NCBI RefSeq assembly: GCF_003584565.2 | Contig: NZ_CP031010.1 | Location: 4,278,001-4,342,000, forward strand | Reading direction: 5' to 3' | Length of the DNA stretch: 64,000 bases | Source: Alteromonas sp. RKMC-009 | Lineage (GTDB): Bacteria; Pseudomonadota; Gammaproteobacteria; Enterobacterales; Alteromonadaceae | Part shown: positions 58,003 to 64,000 of the stretch, piece after piece | Position numbering within the stretch: the stretch's first letter is position 1 | Layout: the number at the start of each line of letters is the position of its first letter | Notes under the pieces: generated by a model | Databases searched by the model: none | What the model was told of the DNA's origin: nothing | What the model saw: the letters and a program-made list of their open reading frames with translations, nothing else | Made by a program: the position numbers and the translations under genes

Positions 58003-59247
58003 TTAACGACCTGAAGTAAAGTCAGGATATGCTTCCAGACCACATTCAGCAACGTCAACACCTTCAAATTCTTCTTCTTCAGAAACCCGGATGCCCATTA
58101 CAGCTTTCAGGATTACCCAAACAATCAGACTGGTTACGAATACCCATACAAAGATTGTAGCAGCACCTAACAGCTGACCACCGAAAGTAGAACCTTCGTT
58201 AGTTACCGGCACCAGTAACAGACCTAACAGACCGACTACACCGTGAACAGAGATAGCACCTACAGGATCATCGATTTTCAGTTTGTCCAGGAACACGATG
58301 CTCAGAACAACCAGCAGACCACCTAAAGCACCGAACAGTGTTGCCATCAGAGGCGTTGGCGTTGAAGGTTCAGCAGTAATAGCTACCAGACCAGCCAGTG
58401 CACCGTTAAGAACCATAGTCAGGTCAGCTTTACCGAACATTACGCGAGCCAGCAGCAGAGCAGCAATTGCACCACCGGCAGCGGCGGCATTGGTGTTCAT
58501 GAATACAACCGCAACAGAGTTAGCACTTTCTACAGTCGCTGTTGCCAGAACAGAACCACCGTTGAAGCCGAACCAACCCATCCACAGAATGAATGTACCT
58601 AAAGTCGCCAGAGGCAGGTTAGCACCAGGGATAGCATTTACTTTGCCATCTGCAGTGTATTTACCTTTACGGGCACCAAGTACCAGCACACCGGCTAACG
58701 CAGCAGCAGCACCTGCCATGTGAACAATACCGGAACCTGCAAAGTCAGAGAAACCGTTGTCGCCCAGTACGTACATACCGAATACAGACTCACCGCCCCA
58801 TGTCCATGCACCTTCCATTGGATAGATGAAACCAGTCATCACAACTGCGAATGCCAGGAAGGCCCACAGTTTCATACGCTCAGCAACCGCACCGGATACG
58901 ATAGACATTGCAGTGGCAACGAATACGACCTGGAAGAAGAAATCAGCTGAAGGCGCGTAGGTAGCCGGTTCTTCTGCAACACCTGTTGCACCGTCACCAA
59001 CAATACCGGAAAGGAATAATGTGAAGTCACCACCGCCGTACATGATGCTGTAACCGCAGATCATATACATGGTACAGGCAATGGCATACAGCGCCACGTT
59101 CTTGGTCAGAATTTCAGTGGTGTTTTTAGCACGAACCAGACCCGCCTCAAGCATGGCAAAGCCGGCAGCCATCCACATGACTAACGCACCGCAAATAAGG
59201 AAATAGAAGGTATCTAATGCATACCCGAGTTCAAATGTGATTTCCAT
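58003..59247 (-). CDS. amtB: Ammonium transporter
   Basis: A 414-aa Amt/Mep/Rh channel with about 11 helices. The twin-His pore residues are in SGIVHMAGAAAALAG and ISVHGVVGLLG; WTWGGESVFGMYVLG and WMGWFGFNGGS are conserved. The N-terminus has no cleaved signal like that of E. coli AmtB. It imports ammonium and is blocked by GlnK at high nitrogen. It follows glnK by 31 bases in the usual glnK-amtB order. Confidence 0.97.
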   Translation of the reverse strand: MEITFELGYALDTFYFLICGALVMWMAAGFAMLEAGLVRAKNTTEILTKNVALYAIACTMYMICGYSIMYGGGDFTLFLSGIVGDGATGVAEEPATYAPSADFFFQVVFVATAMSIVSGAVAERMKLWAFLAFAVVMTGFIYPMEGAWTWGGESVFGMYVLGDNGFSDFAGSGIVHMAGAAAALAGVLVLGARKGKYTADGKVNAIPGANLPLATLGTFILWMGWFGFNGGSVLATATVESANSVAVVFMNTNAAAAGGAIAALLLARVMFGKADLTMVLNGALAGLVAITAEPSTPTPLMATLFGALGGLLVVLSIVFLDKLKIDDPVGAISVHGVVGLLGLLLVPVTNEGSTFGGQLLGAATIFVWVFVTSLIVWVILKAVMGIRVSEEEEFEGVDVAECGLEAYPDFTSGR

Positions 59248-59278
59248 TGTTTTCTCCGCAATTTCTTATTGTGTTGTT

Positions 59279-59653
<375 letters not shown>

Positions 59654-59675
59654 TTAGCGGGGGTTGCTGAAGTAA

Positions 59676-59691
59676 ACCAAGTCCTATGCCA
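59676..59691 (-). promoter_or_regulatory. Sigma-54 promoter of glnK-amtB
   Basis: On the minus strand TGGCATAGGACTTGGT matches TGGCAC-N5-TTGCW at the -24 box (TGGCA) and largely at the -12 box (TTGG for TTGC). It ends 58 bases before the glnK start. Confidence 0.7.
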
Positions 59692-59755
59692 CAAATTTTA
59701 ATCTATAAAAAACAGATATTTATGCATTAAAACGAATGAAGAGCTCAAAAATTAC

Positions 59756-59770
59756 GCACCATGATCGTGC
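59756..59770. promoter_or_regulatory. NtrC box 1
   Basis: GCACCATGATCGTGC has perfect GCAC-N7-GTGC outer arms, as in NtrC sites such as the glnA enhancer. It lies about 75 bases upstream of the sigma-54 promoter. Confidence 0.75.
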
Positions 59771-59784
59771 GAAGGTGAAATAAC

Positions 59785-59799
59785 GCACCACAATTGGGC
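59785..59799. promoter_or_regulatory. NtrC box 2
   Basis: GCACCACAATTGGGC matches GCAC-N7-GTGC with one mismatch. Its centre is 29 bases from that of box 1, about three helical turns, as expected for cooperative NtrC binding. Confidence 0.65.
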
Positions 59800-59863
59800 A
59801 ACCAAAATCGTGCTTGTGTAAAGACCGGGAACTTCATCTTATTTCAGCGGTCTTCTGTCGCGT

Positions 59864-60676
59864 ATGGAAACCACGGACACCGCTTTCTTTGCCCCTCAAA
59901 GGCCAACATTTGATCCACCCCGCCCGGGAAAAAAAAGCGGGGTCTTTGTCGTGTCTGTTATTATTCACCTTATATTGCTTGCCGCGCTGGCGCTGATGGA
60001 AAGTAAGCGCAATATTCCGGAGCCCGTGGTCAGTAAGCCCATCACGGCGACGTTAATCCGTCTGCCACAACCTCAGGCCGTCCGGCAACCGGACACACTA
60101 CCGGAAACCATTCCGGAAGCATCAGTGCCCGACAAGACTGAACCTGAACCGGCCGCACCGGAGTCCAAACCAACTGCGGAACAGGCAGCCCCGCCTGACA
60201 TCAAAACACCGCCGGCAGTAAAAGAACCGCTGCCGCAACAAACTGTGCAGCCTGAAGCGTCAGAGCCGGTTCAACCGCCTGTCTCTTCTGTTATTGCGCA
60301 GCCGGCTGCGCCAACAGATTCAGGCACGGTTTCAACCAGACCGTCATTAACATCGCGCCGTGCTCTGGATGCTTTTTTCAGCCGGCAACAGGCTGCCAGT
60401 ACACAGCAGGATGCTGAGCAGGTAGCCAAAGAACTCAGGCGGGCAAAAACGTCACCGGATATCAGCGATCCCCGCAAAGGCGCAGAAAAAGAAGATCCTC
60501 TTGCCCCGCCCCCTGCCGTTGAAGTGGATTGCAGTAGTAAAACCACCCAAACCCTGGCATTTATTTCACGTTTTACCGGTGGACGGGCGACCTGTTCAGA
60601 CAGGGGCAAAGGGTTTGAGAAATTCATTGATGCGCGGATAAATAAAGGGGTCAAAGAAGAAGAGAATCAAAATTAG
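59864..60676 (+). CDS. Proline-rich single-pass TolA/TonB-like protein of unknown function
   Basis: A 270-aa protein: short cytoplasmic N-terminus, one membrane helix (VFVVSVIIHLILLAALALM, about 28-46), then about 120 residues of Pro/Glu/Ala-rich linker. A basic helical stretch (RRALDAFFSRQQAAST) follows. A small C-terminal domain contains Cys in VDCSSKT and Cys in RATCSDRG, which could form a disulfide. The topology is that of TonB or TolA, but the conserved TonB C-terminal fold is not recognisable. It could couple the envelope to an unknown partner. No strong ribosome site is seen before ATG. Divergent from glnK. Confidence 0.65.
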   Translation: METTDTAFFAPQRPTFDPPRPGKKSGVFVVSVIIHLILLAALALMESKRNIPEPVVSKPITATLIRLPQPQAVRQPDTLPETIPEASVPDKTEPEPAAPESKPTAEQAAPPDIKTPPAVKEPLPQQTVQPEASEPVQPPVSSVIAQPAAPTDSGTVSTRPSLTSRRALDAFFSRQQAASTQQDAEQVAKELRRAKTSPDISDPRKGAEKEDPLAPPPAVEVDCSSKTTQTLAFISRFTGGRATCSDRGKGFEKFIDARINKGVKEEENQN

Positions 60677-60739
60677 TCTGTATTGCGTATAAGGGCTTCT
60701 ACAGATAATCTATGCCCCGATTCTTATTGAGGAAAACCT

Positions 60740-61657
60740 ATGGCAGCCGCTAACCTACTCGCCCTGATTGATGATATCGCTACTTTGCTGGATGACATTT
60801 CCGCCATGTCTAAAGTGGCTGCGCAGAAAACTGCCGGGGTACTGGGTGATGATCTTGCATTAAATGCCAACCAGGTTCAGGGAGTGCGTGCCGAAAGAGA
60901 ACTGCCTGTGGTCTGGGCTGTGGCAAAAGGCTCGCTGCTCAACAAAGTGTTCCTGGTACCTGCAGCGCTGCTTATTTCTGCTTTTATTCCGGTTCTGATC
61001 ACCGTCATGCTGGTCATTGGTGGTCTGTACCTATGTTTCGAAGGGGCTGAAAAAGTATTGCACCGGCTTTTCCATAAAGAAGATGAAGCAGAGCGTGAAG
61101 CCAGAATTGAAAAACTCTCGCAGGAAAATATTGATCTTGTGGCGCTTGAGAAAGACAAGATTAAAGGCGCCATCCGGACTGACTTTATTTTGTCCGCAGA
61201 GATTATCGTCATTGCACTGGGTAGCGTGCAGCAGGCTGATTTTGTTACTCAGGTAGGTGTGTTGTGCGCCTTGAGTGTTGGGATCACTGCCGGTGTGTAT
61301 GGTCTGGTTGCCGGCATTGTGAAAATGGACGACGTCGGTCTGTATCTGCTCAGAAAGTCACTCACCGGCGGCTACAACGGTTTTCAGCGTGTCACTGGCC
61401 GTGCCCTGCTCGTTGCTGCGCCTCTGTTGATGAAAACCCTCGCTTTTGTCGGCACCATTGCTATGTTCCTCGTTGGCGGCGGCATCCTTACTCACAATAT
61501 TCCGTTTATGCACCATTTCGCTGAATCCATTAATCACAGTGTGGAGCAACTCAGCTTTGTCATCTCCCTTATCACTGATGGTGTGGCTGGTTTGATTGCC
61601 GGTTCGGTAATTGTGGGTATTGTTTCACTGTTTTCTAAAAAGAAAGACGCCCATTGA
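60740..61657 (+). CDS. DUF808 (YedI-like) inner-membrane protein
   Basis: A 305-aa protein with GAGGAAAA upstream of ATG. The N-terminal [38 protein letters not shown] is the DUF808 hallmark, followed by four or more hydrophobic segments ([60 protein letters not shown], and C-terminal ones). E. coli YedI has no firm function. It lies 63 bases after the Pro-rich gene, possibly cotranscribed. Confidence 0.85.
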   Translation: MAAANLLALIDDIATLLDDISAMSKVAAQKTAGVLGDDLALNANQVQGVRAERELPVVWAVAKGSLLNKVFLVPAALLISAFIPVLITVMLVIGGLYLCFEGAEKVLHRLFHKEDEAEREARIEKLSQENIDLVALEKDKIKGAIRTDFILSAEIIVIALGSVQQADFVTQVGVLCALSVGITAGVYGLVAGIVKMDDVGLYLLRKSLTGGYNGFQRVTGRALLVAAPLLMKTLAFVGTIAMFLVGGGILTHNIPFMHHFAESINHSVEQLSFVISLITDGVAGLIAGSVIVGIVSLFSKKKDAH

Positions 61658-61715
61658 GCTGTTCTGATGTTGTCTGGGCGGCAAACTACGCCCCGGCCAT
61701 AACCAAAATCATCGC

Positions 61716-61737
61716 GGGCTGACTCACCTGTCAGCCC
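61716..61737 (+). terminator. Terminator-like hairpin after the DUF808 gene
   Basis: GGGCTGAC and GTCAGCCC form an eight-bp stem with loop TCACCT. The tail CTTACATC is poor in T, so efficiency is doubtful. Confidence 0.5.
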
Positions 61738-61793
61738 CTTACATCATACCTGGTCAAATTCGCCAAATAGAGTTTTCAAAATTGCTAATTCTT

Positions 61794-61814
61794 AGTGTTT
61801 ATACTATTTACACT
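61794..61814. promoter_or_regulatory. Palindrome upstream of the sigma-54-type promoter
   Basis: AGTGT-N11-ACACT, centred 80 bases before the -24 box at 61883. The spacing suits an enhancer-binding protein site. The protein is unknown. The region 61738-61881 otherwise holds AT-rich sequence without a gene. Confidence 0.4.
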
Positions 61815-61881
61815 TATCTAAGCTTTTCTACACCCAAACAATAAATCATTCAAAATCAACGCGTTAAAATTTTTATTCGTG

Positions 61882-61898
61882 TTGGCACAACTATCGCT
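61882..61898 (+). promoter_or_regulatory. Sigma-54 promoter before the small secreted protein operon
   Basis: TTGGCACAACTATCGCT matches YTGGCACR-N4-TTGCW: complete -24 element TGGCAC and -12 element with GCT, mismatches only at the G after TGGCAC and the second T of TTGC. It ends 78 bases before the ATG at 61977. Confidence 0.7.
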
Positions 61899-61976
61899 AA
61901 AGTTAATGCGACTTAACAATTAACTGCCGGGAAGTCAGTAAGAGTGCAGTTTATTAACCTTAACTTTGGAGAAATT

Positions 61977-62276
61977 ATGTTTACTTTACGTCGTCAATTC
62001 ACTGCACTTGCACTTGTTGCTACTTCTGTTCTGTCTGTACCGGCAATGGCTGAAACATCATTGCAAAGCCAGCTTCAGGGCTATTTATCTGAGATGGTTG
62101 AGCAACAAATCGATAACGTGCGCACAGAAATCCTGTCTGAAGTGACTCAGCTAGTGGCCAACACCACGTATCAGGCCGAACCTGAAGAAGCTGAAGAAAC
62201 ACTGGTTGCTGACATCAAGATCCGTGATCTTAAACAGGAAGATGCGATGTCTTCTGAAGACATCAAAGGAGAGTAA
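61977..62276 (+). CDS. Small secreted protein of unknown function (99 aa)
   Basis: ATG at 61977 has GGAGA six bases upstream; the longer start at 61944 reads through the ribosome site. A clear Sec signal peptide (FTLRRQFTALALVATSVLSVPAMA, cleaved before ETSLQ) is followed by about 74 residues. These are an amphipathic helix (LQSQLQGYLSEMVEQQIDN) and a very acidic tail rich in Glu/Asp with KIRDLKQEDAM. No homologue is recognised. It would be a periplasmic helical peptide. Its stop overlaps the next start (TAATG). Confidence 0.75.
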   Translation: MFTLRRQFTALALVATSVLSVPAMAETSLQSQLQGYLSEMVEQQIDNVRTEILSEVTQLVANTTYQAEPEEAEETLVADIKIRDLKQEDAMSSEDIKGE

Positions 62277-62389
62277 TGATGATGACATCAGGTGCGTTGT
62301 TGTTGCTTGCGCTGGGACCGGTTGTCGCGTATCTCGCCAGCGCAGTGTTATTCAGCGGTGTGCAACACATTGCAGACCGCTTTCACTAA
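62276..62389 (+). CDS. 37-aa hydrophobic membrane peptide
   Basis: ATG at 62276 shares its A with the preceding stop codon; two further ATGs follow directly. The peptide is almost wholly one helix, LLLLALGPVVAYLASAVLFSG, with a polar end QHIADRFH. The TAATG coupling and membrane composition support a real gene. The function is unknown; it might anchor or escort the secreted partner. Confidence 0.6.
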   Translation: MMMTSGALLLLALGPVVAYLASAVLFSGVQHIADRFH

Positions 62390-62414
62390 TCCCAACGAGC
62401 TCCCGTAGGGCCTT

Positions 62415-62485
62415 CCCTGAGTCAGAACTGGTAGCGGGACAGATTTTTACTGAGCCGTATGTCGCTGCCAGTTCTGACTACAGGG
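62415..62485. repeat. Long imperfect inverted repeat
   Basis: The arm at 62415-62436 pairs with the arm at 62463-62485 over 22 positions with one mismatch and one bulged base; the core of each arm is AGTCAGAACTGG. The loop is 26 bases. It lies between the peptide gene and the convergent mrcB, outside any frame. It could be a structured RNA end, a REP-like element or a remnant of a mobile piece. Confidence 0.75.
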
Positions 62486-62506
62486 CTTTTTCGCTAAGAA
62501 AAAGCC
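62484..62506 (-). terminator. Hairpin directly after mrcB
   Basis: GGCTTTTT and AAAAAGCC form an eight-bp stem with loop CGCTAAG, beginning right at the mrcB stop. On the minus strand the T-run is inside the stem, with no tail of T, so it may act with the adjoining long inverted repeat. Confidence 0.5.
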
Positions 62507-64000
62507 TTAATTTCCAAACAAACGTTCCCACCAGCTTTTCTTTTCTTTGTCCGGAGGCGCTACAGGCTTACCGTAGCAATCCTGCGCCGGCGGCGGCAGT
62601 ACATCAAGAATAGCCGGCACACTCATTGAGTCAGGACACCCGGCAATGGTTAGTGCACCCGTCTGACTGTCGAAATGTGCAATACCTAACCCTTCCGGAA
62701 AACGTCGTGACAGTGACTTGGGCGACTGACTTTTCTGATAGTTTACAAACACAGGTAAGGCCCCGCCGGCACCGGTTAACAGCACTGGCTGGTTATCATC
62801 ATTCCCTACCCATACAGTTGCCACATTATTCCGGTCAAAGCCGGTAAACCAGCTGTCGCGGTAATCATCTGTGGTGCCGGTTTTACCGCCCATATTGATA
62901 TTCGGGAAATTACTGCCCACACGTTTAGCTGTACCTTCAGTGGTCACTTTATACAACGCGTAGTTCAGCAGGTATGTCGCGGCCTCATCTACCCGCTGGG
63001 AATAGTAATCGGCATTCTGCCATACCAGCCGGTTATTCGAAGAAACAACCGATGTCACAGTATGCAGCGGAATATAACGGCCATTGTTCGAAATGGTCTG
63101 ATACATCTGGTTAGTTTCCAACGGCGATAACGACATGGCCCCGAGTGTCATAGCCGGCACCTCGCGGAAGTCACTCTCTACTCCCAGCCGGTGAATGGTT
63201 TCTGCCACATTGTCGAGCCCCACTTGCATACCGAGATTCACTGTAGGCACATTTAACGATTCTGTCAGACCTTCAATCAGAGGCACTTGTCCACGGAATT
63301 TCTTATCCGCGTTCAGGGGTGACCAGGTTTGTCCGTTGCCATTTTCAAGGGTAATGGGTTCGTCCTGTAAAGGAGTCGCCAGATTAAACATTACCGGGTC
63401 TTCCAGAGCAGTGAGATATACTGCCGGCTTAATGAGTGAGCCCACCTGACGTTTGGCATCCAACGCACGGTTAAACCCTTTGAAGCTGGTATCTTTACTG
63501 CCCACAATGGCACGAATTTCTCCACTGGCGATATCAGTCACAATCATCGCGGCCTGTAACTCAGCTTTGCGATCTGACTGCAGGCCCTTCAGTGTGTTTT
63601 CAACCGCTTTTTCAGCCCTGCGCTGGGCATATATATCCAGCGTGGTAAATACCTTCACCCCGGAGTCACGCAGGGAAGGATCGGCAAGAATGGTGTTCAG
63701 TTCACGGCGCACTTTATCCATAAAAGCAGGATGTTTCCCGCTGGCTAAGCTCGCGCCGGACGCCAGACCTACAGGAGAGTTAACAGCAAATTCGTATTGC
63801 TTACGGTCGAGTTCATTGGCTTCAAATAAAATGCGCAATACCAGATTACGCCGCTCAATAACCCGTTCTTCGTAGCGTCTCGGATTGTAATAGGATGGCC
63901 CTTTTATCATGGCCACCAGCGTGGCGATTTCAGGTACGCTGAGTTCATTGGCCGGCCGGTCGAAATAGAAATAACTGGCAAGGCCAAACCCGTGCACAGC
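62507..64000 (-). CDS. mrcB: Penicillin-binding protein 1B, N-terminus cut by window end
   Basis: The frame continues past 64000, so about 498 C-terminal codons are visible. They cover the end of the GT51 glycosyltransferase domain (ELSVPEIATLVAMIKGPSYYNPRRY) and the whole transpeptidase domain. SxxK motif Ser is in VGSLIKP, SxN in ESLNVPTVN and KTG in GGKTGTTDDYRDSW. The C-terminus is SWWERLFGN. It polymerises and crosslinks peptidoglycan in the inner membrane. PBP1b rather than PBP1a is favoured by overall pattern (DRNNVATVWVGNDDNQP); the missing N-terminal part would settle it. Confidence 0.9.
   Translation of the reverse strand, partial: AVHGFGLASYFYFDRPANELSVPEIATLVAMIKGPSYYNPRRYEERVIERRNLVLRILFEANELDRKQYEFAVNSPVGLASGASLASGKHPAFMDKVRRELNTILADPSLRDSGVKVFTTLDIYAQRRAEKAVENTLKGLQSDRKAELQAAMIVTDIASGEIRAIVGSKDTSFKGFNRALDAKRQVGSLIKPAVYLTALEDPVMFNLATPLQDEPITLENGNGQTWSPLNADKKFRGQVPLIEGLTESLNVPTVNLGMQVGLDNVAETIHRLGVESDFREVPAMTLGAMSLSPLETNQMYQTISNNGRYIPLHTVTSVVSSNNRLVWQNADYYSQRVDEAATYLLNYALYKVTTEGTAKRVGSNFPNINMGGKTGTTDDYRDSWFTGFDRNNVATVWVGNDDNQPVLLTGAGGALPVFVNYQKSQSPKSLSRRFPEGLGIAHFDSQTGALTIAGCPDSMSVPAILDVLPPPAQDCYGKPVAPPDKEKKSWWERLFGN

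Noticed and set aside
59225..59245. Another TTCAAATGTGA sequence resembling the pectin operator
   Set aside because: It is the coding sequence for the amtB N-terminus and lacks the right arm (TGATTT instead of TGAAA).
62415..62485. Integron attC site
   Set aside because: The inverted repeat lacks the paired GTTRRRY-type core sites, and there is no integrase or cassette array nearby.

Overview
The window reads as chromosomal DNA of a marine, Alteromonadales-type gammaproteobacterium. This rests on the mix of ParC, BarA-like kinase, PBP1b and GlnK-AmtB housekeeping genes with very long TonB-dependent receptors, a Tat/lipoprotein-rich pectin locus and a complete Hut operon. The genus is an inference; there is no rRNA or tRNA in the window. 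No transposase, integrase, CRISPR array or phage gene was seen.

Layout. (1) 1-4542, minus strand: an NO-sensor module (H-NOX plus a PAS-GGDEF-EAL protein cut by the window start), then parC. (2) 4743-28284: a pectin / rhamnogalacturonan-I utilisation locus. Outer enzymes are a GH43-like lipoprotein, a GH43-CE12 fusion, a tandem CE12 esterase, a DUF1961 (YesU-like) lipoprotein, a PL26-like Tat lipoprotein and a GH28 gene broken by a deletion. Uptake is by a 1008-aa TonB receptor. The inner pathway is GH105, a GPH/MFS transporter, an exported PL22 oligogalacturonate lyase, KduD, KdgK and RhaM, with IclR and DeoR regulators. A TIM-barrel isomerase and a Rieske oxygenase of unknown role sit inside it. 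A 14-bp palindrome, TTTCAAATGTGAAA, occurs at three transcription starts of the locus (one copy with one mismatch) and is probably its operator. (3) 28593-33594: a second TonB receptor with an M14 metallopeptidase. (4) 33668-42650: histidine utilisation by the five-step route (HutF, HutC, NhaC-like permease, HutI, HutH, HutG, HutU), with three TGTCTATACA-like boxes in front of the three transcription units.

(5) 42741-50295: BarA-like hybrid kinase, a DUF2982-like membrane protein with an overlapping 46-aa CxxC membrane peptide, pyrB, hemL and a class III nucleotide cyclase. (6) 50299-57804: oxidative and thiol stress genes: DyP peroxidase, gamma-glutamyltransferase, large catalase KatE, a GT2 glycosyltransferase and a small-subunit catalase. 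(7) 57911-59799: glnK-amtB with a sigma-54 promoter and two NtrC boxes. (8) 59864-64000: a proline-rich TolA/TonB-like protein, a DUF808 membrane protein, a sigma-54-type promoter driving two tiny unknown genes (99-aa secreted protein and 37-aa membrane peptide), a long inverted repeat, and the C-terminal part of PBP1b.

How it fits together: in the pectin locus CE12 enzymes deacetylate RG-I, GH43 enzymes trim side chains, and lyases produce unsaturated oligomers. GH105 releases unsaturated galacturonate and rhamnose; KduD and KdgK take the former to KDPG, and RhaM interconverts rhamnose anomers. KduI, KDPG aldolase and the rhamnose catabolic enzymes are not in the window.
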